This document shows, piece by piece, positions 25,617 through 33,715 of a stretch of DNA of 64,000 nucleotides. The stretch's first letter is position 1, and the number at the start of each line of letters is the position of its first letter. Position numbers and translations under genes: made by a program. Under the pieces are notes generated by a model, which saw only the letters and a list, made by a program, of their open reading frames with translations, made no database searches and was not told the DNA's origin. Source of the DNA: Streptomyces cupreus (GTDB lineage Bacteria > Actinomycetota > Actinomycetes > Streptomycetales > Streptomycetaceae); assembly GCF_014257025.1 (NCBI RefSeq), contig NZ_JACMSF010000024.1, positions 1 through 64,000 on the forward strand. The letters are read 5' to 3'.

Positions 25617-26573
25617 GTGGACAGCACCGACACCGATCGCTTCGACACCGGTCGGTTCGAGGCCAGCCGCAACCGGCTGGCCTCGCTGGCGTACCGGCTG
25701 CTGGGCTCCGCCACCGACGCCGAGGACGCCGTACAGGATGCGTTCCTGCACTGGCAGGCCGCCGACCGGCAGCGGATCAAGGTGCCGGAAGCATGGCTGA
25801 CCAAGGTCGTCACCAACCTGTGCCTCGATCGGCTCCGTTCGGCACAAGCCCGTCGCGAACGCACCGCCGGCGCCTGGCTGCCCGAACCGCTCCTCGACGG
25901 CGACCCGATGCTCGGCCCGGCCGACACGTTCGAGCAGCGCGAATCGGTCTCCCTGGCCGTGCTGACTCTCATGGAGCGACTCTCCCCCCTGGAGCGGGCT
26001 GTCTACGTCCTGCGCGAAGCGTTCTCCTACGGCCACGCCGAGATCGCCGAGATCCTCGACATCACCGAGTCCGCCAGCCAGCAGCACCTCCACCGCGCCC
26101 GGCACCGCATCGCCGCCGCGCGCCGCCGCGGCGGCGGCGAAGTCGACCCGGCATCCGCCCGCAGGATCGTCGAGGAGTTCCTCGCCGCCGCATCCTCGGG
26201 CCGCACCGAGCGGCTGGTGGCGCTGCTCACCGACGACGCCATCGCGATCTCCGACGGCGCCGGCCTGACCGAGAAGCTGCTCCAGTACGACACTCCGCAG
26301 CGCATCGCCGCCATCGCACGGGCCGGCTTCAAACCCACACCCGCGAAACGGCGTCTGGCCGGCGGCACGCCCGCCGTCCACTACGCATTCGTCAACGGAG
26401 CCCCCGCCATGCTCTTCGTGCTCGGCGACCAGGTCGTCGGCTCCGTGACGTTCGACATCGCCGGCGGCAAGATCGCAACCGTGCGCGGCATCGCCGCCCC
26501 CGCCCGCCTCGTCCGCCTCACCGAAGCCTGGCGGCAACACGAACCGGACACCCCGCTCATCGCCCAGTGGTGA
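25617..26573 (+). CDS. ECF sigma factor, SigJ/ECF41-like with C-terminal SnoaL-type domain
   Basis: The 318-residue sigma factor shows sigma-2 (NRLASLAYRLLGSATDAEDA, then VQDAFLHWQ), a linker with the WLPEPLL motif typical of ECF41-type factors, sigma-4 (ERAVYVLREAFSYGHAEIAE) and a C-terminal extension of about 115 residues with NTF2/SnoaL-like strands. In the ECF41 group the extension replaces an anti-sigma factor and controls activity; its usual DGGGK motif appears here as DGAGL. The GTG at 25617 was chosen because sigma homology starts just after it; GTG 25608 is an alternative. ECF41 genes normally neighbour a carboxymuconolactone decarboxylase, oxidoreductase or epimerase; here the partner is the upstream flavin oxidoreductase. 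Confidence 0.85.
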   Translation: MDSTDTDRFDTGRFEASRNRLASLAYRLLGSATDAEDAVQDAFLHWQAADRQRIKVPEAWLTKVVTNLCLDRLRSAQARRERTAGAWLPEPLLDGDPMLGPADTFEQRESVSLAVLTLMERLSPLERAVYVLREAFSYGHAEIAEILDITESASQQHLHRARHRIAAARRRGGGEVDPASARRIVEEFLAAASSGRTERLVALLTDDAIAISDGAGLTEKLLQYDTPQRIAAIARAGFKPTPAKRRLAGGTPAVHYAFVNGAPAMLFVLGDQVVGSVTFDIAGGKIATVRGIAAPARLVRLTEAWRQHEPDTPLIAQW

Positions 26574-26861
26574 CCCGACGCCTTGTGCCTGGGCCGGTGC
26601 CCTCCCGCTTACCTACGTCTACGTACGCCATCAGCCGGCCCCTACGTAACCGCCCCGTACAACCACCGATCTTGCTCGGAACTCCGCTTGCGAGCAGGCG
26701 GTGCCGGGCATAGTCGACAACGTCGCCGGGGGCGGAAGGGACAGGTGCCTCCGCGGTCCGTACGACCGCGAGGGCACCCGCTCCCGGCGGCGCTGGCGCC
26801 AACAGTGCCGCACACCCCCGAACCCGGCGCCCGCCTAGACCGCCGCGTCGCAAGGAGCCCC

Positions 26862-27023
26862 ATGCTGCTGAGCGCCCTCAACGCCCGCGCCCAGGACCGC
26901 TACGACACGTACGTGGAGCACCTGAAGACCTGCCCGAACTGCTGGAAAGCACCCCATACCCGCTGCCCGGACGGCCAAGCCCTGTGCCGCGCGTACCTGG
27001 CGGCGGCCAAACCCACGAGCTGA
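26862..27023 (+). CDS. Small Cys-rich protein (paralogue of the gene at 36582)
   Basis: The 53-residue protein has AAGGAG five bases before the ATG. A helical N-terminus (LNARAQDRYDTYVEHLKTC) is followed by four cysteines in a C-x2-C ... C ... C pattern (TCPNCWKAPHTRCPDG and ALCRAYL), suitable for one zinc ion. A second protein in this window, at 36582-36758 on the minus strand, has the same layout (YEQHLRTCRQC ... PCAVAKHLLRLY). The function is unknown; a zinc-binding partner for nucleic acid or protein is a guess. Confidence 0.72.
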   Translation: MLLSALNARAQDRYDTYVEHLKTCPNCWKAPHTRCPDGQALCRAYLAAAKPTS

Positions 27024-27060
27024 CGCCGCCCCTCCCCCAGCCCTTCCTGAAGAGGCCTTT

Positions 27061-27078
27061 CGTACGCGGCCGCGTACG
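27061..27078. repeat. 18-bp perfect palindrome
   Basis: CGTACGCGGCCGCGTACG is fully self-complementary and lies 38 bp after the small Cys-rich gene. As RNA it could form a 7-bp stem with a GGCC loop; as DNA it could be a protein site. No partner copy was noticed in the window. Confidence 0.5.
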
Positions 27079-27195
27079 TGTACCGATCTTTCGGCGCTCT
27101 GCCTCGGTGGTGTCCGACGCCCCGCCATCCTTGAACCGTCGGCAGGCACGGGGCCCGCCGACATCGCGCCGCTCGCCCCCCCTTGGCGGCGCGGT

Positions 27196-27235
27196 GGGCC
27201 GCTCTCCGCTCCACCAGAAGAACGGGGAGCGGCCC
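27196..27235. terminator. 12-bp hairpin between convergent genes
   Basis: GGGCCGCTCTCC (27196-27207) pairs with GGGGAGCGGCCC (27224-27235), with one G-U wobble and a 16-base loop. It lies just beyond the 3' end of the minus-strand S1-domain gene and after the plus-strand small gene, so it may stop both. Confidence 0.6.
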
Positions 27236-27247
27236 GTCGGGCTCGCG

Positions 27248-27583
27248 TCATCGGCGGGGCGCACGCCCCGGGTCACGGACGGGTTGGCCGATGTCGGATG
27301 GCCAATCGGGACGGAAGCGTTCGACGAAGTCCGGGAAGTCGCTGCGTAGATATCGAGCGTCGGACGGCTTCAGCCGGATCTGCCGGCGGCTGTCGGCCCA
27401 CCAGATCTCGAAATCGGCGACCGTGCCTTCCACGGGCCAGTCATCGCCGTCTTCCGGCAGCATCACTACGTCGACGAAGCCTCCGACGCTCAGGCCGATG
27501 TCCACGAAGATCCCGATGGCTCCAGGCCGCGGAACCTTCACCACGGTGCCCTCGAAGACCTGCCCGAGCCCGATTTCGCCCAC
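27248..27583 (-). CDS. S1-like RNA-binding domain protein
   Basis: The 111-residue protein starts at a GTG. Residues 5-75 follow the OB-fold pattern of S1 domains: FEGTVVKVPRPGAIGIFVDI, then GGFVDVVMLP, then VEGTVADFEIWWADSRRQIR. The tail is charged and proline-rich. S1 domains bind single-stranded RNA; stand-alone copies in Streptomyces are of unknown role. There is no operon partner. A hydrophobic overlapping frame upstream was not judged real. Confidence 0.7.
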   Translation of the reverse strand: MGEIGLGQVFEGTVVKVPRPGAIGIFVDIGLSVGGFVDVVMLPEDGDDWPVEGTVADFEIWWADSRRQIRLKPSDARYLRSDFPDFVERFRPDWPSDIGQPVRDPGRAPRR

Positions 27584-27692
27584 TGCCCCGCCTCATCGAC
27601 CGCTGGGCGGTGGCGATGGTCAGGATGACGAGGCCAATAAGGGCTGCCGTTGCTGCGAACAGCAAACGGGTGAGGGCGGCGACCGTGCCCGT

Positions 27693-28007
27693 ACACCGCT
27701 CGGCCTGGTGCCGGTCGTCGCCACCGGAGCCAACCGTCCACAATCCACGGCGGGACGCGTACTGCTGCGGCCCGAGCAGATCGAGGTCGTCTCGCCCGAC
27801 ACTGCGACAGCGGTCACCGCGACCGTCCTACGCCGTGACTGCCAGGGACACGACGCCCTGCCGGCGCTGCGGCTGACGGACGGGACGCCGGTGGTCGCCC
27901 GGATCTTCGACCCGGCCTCGGTCCCCCACATCCCCGGCGACGAAGTCGGCCTGCACGTGCGCGGGGCTGCCCGGGCCTTCCCCGCCTCGCCCGGGACCCC
28001 GGAGTGA
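27693..28007 (+). pseudogene. C-terminal TOBE domain of an ABC-transporter ATPase (FbpC-like)
   Basis: In frame to TGA at 28005-28007 the sequence reads RVLLRPEQIEVV, then VTATVLRRDCQGHDALPAL and a closing beta strand (GDEVGLHVRGAARAF). This matches the TOBE regulatory domain that ends iron- or sulfate-type ABC ATPases. The nucleotide-binding domain is absent and there is no start. It is a truncated remnant of about 105 codons. Confidence 0.65.
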
Positions 28008-28186
28008 TCAAAACCCGCACGCTGTCACGCCTCTGGCGCGCGCCATCGGCCCTGTCGCTTCCGCAACCGTACCGGTGATCGTGCCGTTGGGGTTCGGCTC
28101 GGCGCGCTCGGTGCGGAGTGTGGTCACGGAGCGTGCTGGCGGGCCGTCCGTCGGTCCCGCCATGGCGGTCGCGGGCGCAGCGGAGT

Positions 28187-29131
28187 TCAGTGCGGGATCG
28201 CCCAGGTCGGCGTCCAGGTCCCGGCCGTGTCGTGGGCGGGCGCTGTGGCGGCGAGATGCGCGCGCAGGGTGGTCAGCGCGGGGTGGGGGTTGTCGCGGTG
28301 CCACAGCAGCGCGTGCGGGTAGACGGGCGTGGGGTCGGTCACCGGGATGCGGCGCAGGCCGTGGCCGTCGGGCCAGACCAGGCGGGTGTGGCCGCCCATG
28401 AAGGTGGCCAGGGCCGGGGTGTCGGCGACGGTGTCCAGGAGCGCGTCGGAGCCGAAGTTGGGGCCGGTCGCCTCGATCGTCAGGCCGAACTCGGCCACCA
28501 GGTCGTCGTAGTAGGCGGCCCACTCGGTACCGGGGACGATGCCGGGCATCCAGATCCGGTGTCCGACGAGCTGCGCGAGGGTCACCGAGCGGGCGCCGGC
28601 CAGCTTGTGGGCGGGGCCGGTGAGGAGTTGGAGCGGCTCGTCCAGCACCCGCACGCACGCGATGTCCTCCGGCAGAGGCCGGCCAGGCGCGGCCACGGCG
28701 CGGAAGGACGCGTCGATCGCACCCGAGCGGATGGCGGCGATGGCCGTCTCGATCTCGAACAGCATCACCACGTCGAGTTCGGTGTCGGGGTACGCGCGGT
28801 GAAAGCCCCGCATCAGACCAGTCGCCGCACCGCGGGAGGCGATCACGTCGACGCGCAGCGGACGGTGGCCTGTGCGTACGGACGCCACCGCGCGCTCGGC
28901 AACACGCAGCAACTCGCGCGCGTGGGACAGGAATGCCTGCCCGTCGATGGTGAGCTCGGCACCGCGCGGTGTGCGTGTGAACAGCCGCACCCCCAGGGTG
29001 CGCTCCAGGGCGGCGATGCGCTTGGACACAGCCTGCTGTGTGATGGCCAGCTCGGCGGCAGCCTCCTGGAACTGGCCCGCGTCGGCGACTGCGACAAAGG
29101 TACGGACGGTGTCCAGGTCCACGCCCGGCAC
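28187..29131 (-). CDS. LysR-family transcriptional regulator
   Basis: This is a 314-residue LTTR. The N-terminal winged helix spans LDTVRTFVAVADAGQFQEAA to GVRLFTRTPRG; the effector domain follows from about residue 90 with the usual LRVDVIASRGAA start and VTLAQLVGHRIWMPG. GTG at 29131 was chosen; GTG 29122 is possible. It is transcribed away from the MFS exporter gene at 29250, and a perfect palindrome lies between them, so it probably controls both itself and the transporter. The inducer is unknown. Confidence 0.87.
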   Translation of the reverse strand: MPGVDLDTVRTFVAVADAGQFQEAAAELAITQQAVSKRIAALERTLGVRLFTRTPRGAELTIDGQAFLSHARELLRVAERAVASVRTGHRPLRVDVIASRGAATGLMRGFHRAYPDTELDVVMLFEIETAIAAIRSGAIDASFRAVAAPGRPLPEDIACVRVLDEPLQLLTGPAHKLAGARSVTLAQLVGHRIWMPGIVPGTEWAAYYDDLVAEFGLTIEATGPNFGSDALLDTVADTPALATFMGGHTRLVWPDGHGLRRIPVTDPTPVYPHALLWHRDNPHPALTTLRAHLAATAPAHDTAGTWTPTWAIPH

Positions 29132-29138
29132 CCTATCG

Positions 29139-29157
29139 CCACAACCACTGGTTGTGG
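29139..29157. promoter_or_regulatory. LysR-type operator, 19-bp perfect palindrome
   Basis: CCACAACCACTGGTTGTGG is symmetric about C29148, immediately upstream of the LysR start. A further half-site, GGTTGT, occurs near 29169. This matches the recognition-site plus activation-site layout of LTTR-controlled divergent promoters. Confidence 0.65.
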
Positions 29158-29249
29158 CTGACAGCCCTCCGGTTGTTTGATCCCTGGTGGTGTGGCTCGC
29201 TTTGATGCCTTTGATCGCTGATCGGTTGTGCGGATGGGGGGCATCAGGC

Positions 29250-30473
29250 ATGAAGAGCGGGCACCGGCTGGGGCGGCAGTTCGGGTGGCTCTGGGCGGCG
29301 TACGGGGCCAGTGCGCTCGGCACCTGGCTCGCCTTCGGCGCCTTCCCCCTCATCGCCATCCAGGTACTGCACGCCGGCCCCGCCGAAGTCGCCGTGCTCT
29401 CCTCGGTGGGAGCGGCGGTGGGCGCGGCCGTGGCGGTGCCGCTCGGCCCGTGGATGGAGTTCCGCCGCAAACGGCCCGTGCTGATCGCCACGGACCTGGT
29501 GCGGTGCACGGCGCTGCTGACGGTTCCCGCCGCATACGCGCTCGGCGCGCTCAGCTTCCTCCAGCTCCTGCTCGTCTCCATCGTCGTAGCGGCGGCCGAC
29601 ATCACCTTCCGTGCCGCCTCCGGCGCCTACCTCAAGACGCTGCTGCCCGCCGAGGATCTGCTTGTCGCCAACGCCCGCTTCGAGTCCACCACTTGGACGA
29701 CAACGATCACCGGACCACCGCTGGGCGGCGCGGCGATGGGGCTCCTCGGCCCGGTGGTAACCGTGGCGGCCGACGCGGTCAGCTACCTGCTCTCCGCCCT
29801 GGGTATCCGCGCGGCTGGTGGACACGAGCCGCGCCCCGAACGCCGGGAGGCCGCGCGCCTGCGGGCCCGGGACCTGCTCGACGGCTGGCGCCACATCCTC
29901 GCCGACCCGACACTGCGTCCGCTCTTCTTCAACACCGCCCTGTTCAACGGCCTGCTCATGGCCACCCAGCCGCTGCTCGCCGTCCTCATGCTCGGCCCAC
30001 TCGGCTTCGCACCCTGGCAGTACGGCCTCGCCTTCGCCGCACCCGCCATGGGCGGCCTCCTCGCATCACGCCTGACCCCAGGACTCGTCGCCCGATTCGG
30101 GCAGCACCGGGTCCTGGTCACGGCCGGGACCCTGCGCGCTCTCTGGCCCCTCGGTCTCGCCCTTCTCGGGCCCGGTATGCGAGGGCTGGTGCTGGTGACA
30201 GCCGTCGAGTTCGGGCTCATCTTCTGCTGCGCCGTCTTCAACCCCGTCCATGCCACCTACCGCCTCCAGCACACCCCGACCCACCGCATCAGCCGCACCC
30301 TCACCGCCTGGACGGTGACCATCAGGGCCACCACTGCGCTACTGACAGCCGTCTGGGGCGTACTCGGCAGCCTGCTCGGCGTGCGTACCGCCATCGCCCT
30401 CGCCGGTCTACTCCTGCTGATGACCCCACTCCTTCTCCCCCACCGGCCAGAACCCGCACTCAGGCGCACCTGA
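29250..30473 (+). CDS. MFS transporter
   Basis: The 407-residue membrane protein has about twelve hydrophobic helices, starting FGWLWAAYGASALGTWLAFG. The A-like motif between helices 2 and 3 is GPWMEFRRKRPVLIATDLVR. The profile matches MFS drug-efflux or enterobactin-exporter-like proteins of actinobacteria. The ATG at 29250 replaces an upstream in-frame ATG (29187), because the family begins with the basic MKSGHRLGRQFGWLW segment. It is probably controlled by the divergent LysR protein. Confidence 0.85.
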   Translation: MKSGHRLGRQFGWLWAAYGASALGTWLAFGAFPLIAIQVLHAGPAEVAVLSSVGAAVGAAVAVPLGPWMEFRRKRPVLIATDLVRCTALLTVPAAYALGALSFLQLLLVSIVVAAADITFRAASGAYLKTLLPAEDLLVANARFESTTWTTTITGPPLGGAAMGLLGPVVTVAADAVSYLLSALGIRAAGGHEPRPERREAARLRARDLLDGWRHILADPTLRPLFFNTALFNGLLMATQPLLAVLMLGPLGFAPWQYGLAFAAPAMGGLLASRLTPGLVARFGQHRVLVTAGTLRALWPLGLALLGPGMRGLVLVTAVEFGLIFCCAVFNPVHATYRLQHTPTHRISRTLTAWTVTIRATTALLTAVWGVLGSLLGVRTAIALAGLLLLMTPLLLPHRPEPALRRT

Positions 30474-30974
30474 CCCGCCACCACGCCCCTCCGCCTACGG
30501 CTGTTCGAGGGTGATGAGGGTGCCCAGCGCGGTGCGAAGCGTGTCGAGTTCCTCGTGGGCGAGGTCGGGAAGCGTCCGCTTCTGGTCGGGCTCGCCCATC
30601 GTGCGAAGGCGGGGTCGAAGGCGCGGACACCGAGGCGCCCTGCGGTGGACGGCGAGGAGCATGGTGTCCGCCCAGTGCACGCTTTCTGATCGGGGCAACG
30701 GAGTATGCGCGCCCGTTCGCAGCAGCGGCGGATCAGACCGAGTTCCCGGCCGCCTCCCAAGCCAACCTCTACGTCGACGTGCCCTCCATCGTCGTCGTCG
30801 CCCGCGTTTGAACGCACAGGCACGGCTTGAGGTCTGCGGCCGAGAGGTCGTGCGCAGGCTGCGTGCGGGTGGTCTCCAACCACTCGTCCAGGGCCGGATC
30901 GTGGCTCCCGCCCGGGGCCACCGCCACCGCCATCGCCAGCTGGGGGTGGCGGGCGACGCACCGACGACCCGGGC
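30474..30974. other. Decayed or non-coding stretch with an orphan C-terminus
   Basis: At 30677-30811 (+) one frame reads RFLIGATEYARPFAAAAD and ends YVDVPSIVVVARV before TGA. It looks like the protein end of a lost gene. On the minus strand 30495-30599 could encode 34 residues (LPDLAHEELDTLRTALGTL), too little to assign. No intact gene is present. Confidence 0.4.
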
Positions 30975-31475
30975 TCAGGTCGCGGAGGCCGGCACCGGGA
31001 ACAGCATGCAGCTGCTCGTGGCGTGGGCCAGCAGGCGGTCGTCCGCGTCGACCAGTTGGGCCTCGGCCAGCGCGGTCTGTCGGCCCCGGCTGACGATGGT
31101 GCCGATGGCCCAGACCCTGCCTGTGTCCGCCGTGATGCGCTTGAGGAACTTCACGTTCAGGTCGAGCGAGGTGTACCCCATGCCCGGCGGGAGCGTGGAC
31201 TGCACGGCGCAGCCCGCCGCCGAGTCGAGCAGGGTGGCGTAGACGCCGCCGTGCACGCTGCCGATCGGGTTGTAGTGCTCCTCACCTGGTGTCATCGAGA
31301 ACACCGCCCTGCCTTCGTCCACCTCGTCGAGTGTGAAGTCGAGGGTCGCCGTGATGGGCGGCGCGGGCAGTCGGCCCGCAACCATCCCCCGCAGGAGGTC
31401 CAGGCCTGAGGCACGCCCCACAGCGGCGGCGCTGATCGACGGGTCCTCCCACTCGTACGTGCGTGTCCGTCCCAT
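30975..31475 (-). CDS. PaaI-family hotdog thioesterase
   Basis: The 166-residue protein has the hotdog fold with the family motif YNPIGSVHGGVYATLLDSAAG near 68-88, where the HGG loop and the following Asp/Ser helix form the active site. Later strands read LDLNVKFLKRITADTGRVWA. It should hydrolyse an acyl- or aryl-CoA thioester in the cytoplasm. It is divergent from an HxlR regulator 95 bp away, a common arrangement in which the regulator controls the enzyme. Confidence 0.87.
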   Translation of the reverse strand: MGRTRTYEWEDPSISAAAVGRASGLDLLRGMVAGRLPAPPITATLDFTLDEVDEGRAVFSMTPGEEHYNPIGSVHGGVYATLLDSAAGCAVQSTLPPGMGYTSLDLNVKFLKRITADTGRVWAIGTIVSRGRQTALAEAQLVDADDRLLAHATSSCMLFPVPASAT

Positions 31476-31570
31476 GCCCCGCCACCACCCTCTCCGCTGA
31501 CTTCGTCGACTGAAGCTAGCCGGGCGCTCACCTGACTGTCAAAGGAGAAGCCAGCACTTAGCATGGTGGC

Positions 31571-32038
31571 ATGGAGTGGCTTGAGGTCAGCACGGAGAAC
31601 TGTCCCGTCCAGTGCACACTCGACCTGGTCGGCGAGAAGTGGACGCTGCTGATCCTGCGCGATGCCGCCAACGGCGTGCGCCGGTTCGACGACTTCAGGC
31701 GCCACATCGGCCTGTCGGAGGCAGTCCTGAGCGACCGGCTCCGGAAACTGACGGCGGCCGGCATCCTGAGGACCGTCCCCTACCAGGAGCCGGGCAGCCG
31801 CTCCCGCAACGAGTACCGGCTGACCCGCAAGGGATGGGACTTGTGGCCCGTGCTCGTCGCTCTGCGTCAGTGGGGTGAGATGTACGCCCCGGATCCCGAA
31901 GGCCCGGTGCTGGACATGCGCCACACCGACTGCGGGGCCCCGGTCCGCGTCGTCGTCGAGTGCGCCGAGGAACATGCGGCTCTGTCCCCCCGCGAGGTCT
32001 CCGCCCGGCCGGGCCCCGGCGCACGCCCTCGGGCGTAG
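31571..32038 (+). CDS. HxlR-family transcriptional regulator
   Basis: The 155-residue protein is an HxlR winged helix: the conserved Cys in TENCPVQCTLDLVGEKWTLL (near residues 11-15), recognition helix region GLSEAVLSDRLRKLTAAGIL and wing SRSRNEYRLTRKG. The N-terminal cysteines may sense electrophiles or quinones, as in some relatives. The tail of about 45 residues is not part of the domain and includes DMRHTDCGAPVR, a possible zinc-ribbon-like loop. It is divergent from the thioesterase gene. Confidence 0.87.
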   Translation: MEWLEVSTENCPVQCTLDLVGEKWTLLILRDAANGVRRFDDFRRHIGLSEAVLSDRLRKLTAAGILRTVPYQEPGSRSRNEYRLTRKGWDLWPVLVALRQWGEMYAPDPEGPVLDMRHTDCGAPVRVVVECAEEHAALSPREVSARPGPGARPRA

Positions 32039-32340
32039 AACTCCTCGCCCATGGGTGGCCGACTACGCGGCCAGGGGGACGATGTGACGGTGAATCATGA
32101 ATCGGACGACGTGAACCAGGCACTCGCGGGCGAACTGCGGTCGGCGGGCCCGCCGTAACTCGCTCTGGCGCAAGCGCGGCGACGGGACGGGGTGGCGGAT
32201 GTACTACCACCAGGCCACGCCCGTCCCGCCGGGCGTCGAATAGCACGGCTGCCCCAGAACGTCTCCGCCTCACCGGCGGAGTGGGCCGCGGCATCACGCA
32301 GGAGCCAAGAGTTCGACCGGGCCGACCCCCAACGTTGAAA

Positions 32341-32520
32341 AGCCCCACGCCGGTCGACCCCGCCCGGTACCACCTCGTCGGCGTCCGGGACGCCACGAGC
32401 AACCAGATCCAGCTCTACGTCGACGACAAGCTCGCGGCGACCACCACCGGCGGCGCCGCCTGTCCGAGCACCGGCCCGCTGACCGTGGGCCGGGCCCAGG
32501 AGGTGAGCGGCCTCTACGCC
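32341..32520 (+). pseudogene. LamG/concanavalin-like lectin domain remnant
   Basis: The frame reads RYHLVGVRDATSNQIQLYVD followed by GPLTVGRAQ, which is the core hairpin of LamG-like jelly-roll domains found in secreted hydrolases. No start, signal peptide or second half survives. The flanks (32039-32340 and 32521-32706) carry no gene. Confidence 0.6.
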
Positions 32521-32706
32521 GACGAGAAGCCCCGACCGGCAGCACACATGAAGCGGTCCCGGTGGCGGGAGGTCAACTCGCGCCACCGGAACCGCATTTA
32601 CTCCCCGCGAGAGCGGGCCGTGCGCCGAGTTCCCGTACATGATCTTTACAACGCTGTACAGGCGGGTTCGACGGGGTGACAAGGCACAGGGCCCACGGGC
32701 GGCAGC

Positions 32707-33249
32707 CTAGCCCTGCGAGTCCGGCTTCCATTCCTGGGCGAGGAGCCCGAGCAGCACCTCGTCCAGGAACTCGCCCATCACCCAGGCCGAGGAGCGCAGC
32801 ACGCCCTCGCGGACGAAGCCGTTGCGCTCGGCGGAGCGCAGCATCGCGGTGTTGTCCGACAGCGTCTCGATCTGCAGCCGCTGCAGGCCGCGCACGATGA
32901 AACCGTAGTGGCACAGCACCGCGACCACGTCGGTTCCGTAGCCCTTGCCGCGGCAGGCCGGCAGCAGCCCGAGACCGATGTGCGCGGACCGGTTGTGATT
33001 GTCGATGCCCCACAGATTCGCGGCGCCGACCAGCGTGCCGCCCTCCAACTCCACCACCGAGAACGGGACGTTCGCCTGGTTCTGCTCGTCCCCTACGAGC
33101 CGCGGATCCTTCGAGCCGGGCGTGATCGGCCGCCATGGCCCGCCTTCGGCCCGCGAGGCGTTGACCACGTCGTCGTAGAGCTCGGCCCGGAGGACCGGGA
33201 TGTCGTCCTCGTGCCGGGCCCTGAGCCCGACCTTGCTTCCCCTCAGCAT
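32707..33249 (-). CDS. GNAT-family N-acetyltransferase (RimJ/RimL-like)
   Basis: The 180-residue protein has the GNAT core: an N-terminal strand with LRARHEDDIPVLRAEL, and the acetyl-CoA pyrophosphate loop PACRGKGYGTDVVAVLCHYG near 102-121. The helix LRSAERNGFVREGVLRSSAW is typical of RimJ/RimL-type enzymes that acetylate N-terminal amines or small amines. Substrate unknown. It stands alone. Confidence 0.85.
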   Translation of the reverse strand: MLRGSKVGLRARHEDDIPVLRAELYDDVVNASRAEGGPWRPITPGSKDPRLVGDEQNQANVPFSVVELEGGTLVGAANLWGIDNHNRSAHIGLGLLPACRGKGYGTDVVAVLCHYGFIVRGLQRLQIETLSDNTAMLRSAERNGFVREGVLRSSAWVMGEFLDEVLLGLLAQEWKPDSQG

Positions 33250-33715
33250 GCAAGTTTCCTATCCGACCGCGTCGGCCGGCGGCAAACCAATAAGAGGTCG
33301 CGTCCGTATGCCGAGGCCGGCGAGTCGGCATACGGACGATCCGACTCAACCGCCGGGAAAGAGCTGTGGGTTGTCTTTACGCCGGCTTCATGCGGAGGTA
33401 ACTTCCAGCCTCGAAATCACTTGCAGCAACTTTCCGAAGGTTCTTGCGCCGGACACGCCCCTGACTGTGCTCGTCCTGGCGCGGTTTCCGGCTCTGAGGA
33501 AGTCTCATGGAACGCAGTACCGCCCCCGGCAAGGGCAACCTGCGGGCGTACGTCCTCAACGGCCCGGGCCAGATCGGCACCGCGGGCCCCTACGTCAACT
33601 TGACCCGGTCCTGAAGGATCGGGCTTGGAGGTAGTGCCCGGCTGGCTGCCGCCAGCTCGCGCATCGGCGGCCACGACGGTGCCGTCCCCGACCGGCGCCG
33701 GCGCCGGCGCCGCGA
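33250..33715. other. Intergenic region with one doubtful 35-codon ORF
   Basis: ATG 33507 to TGA 33614 (+) encodes 35 residues (ERSTAPGKGNLRAYVLNGPG, then QIGTAGPYVNLTRS), with GAGGA six bases before the ATG. Family unknown; it may be a remnant or a small peptide gene. Nothing else is seen in the region. Confidence 0.25.

Noticed and set aside
27441..27743. Hydrophobic minus-strand ORF upstream of the S1-domain gene
   Set aside because: It overlaps the S1 gene in another frame, and the hydrophobic run is short and has no ribosome binding site.
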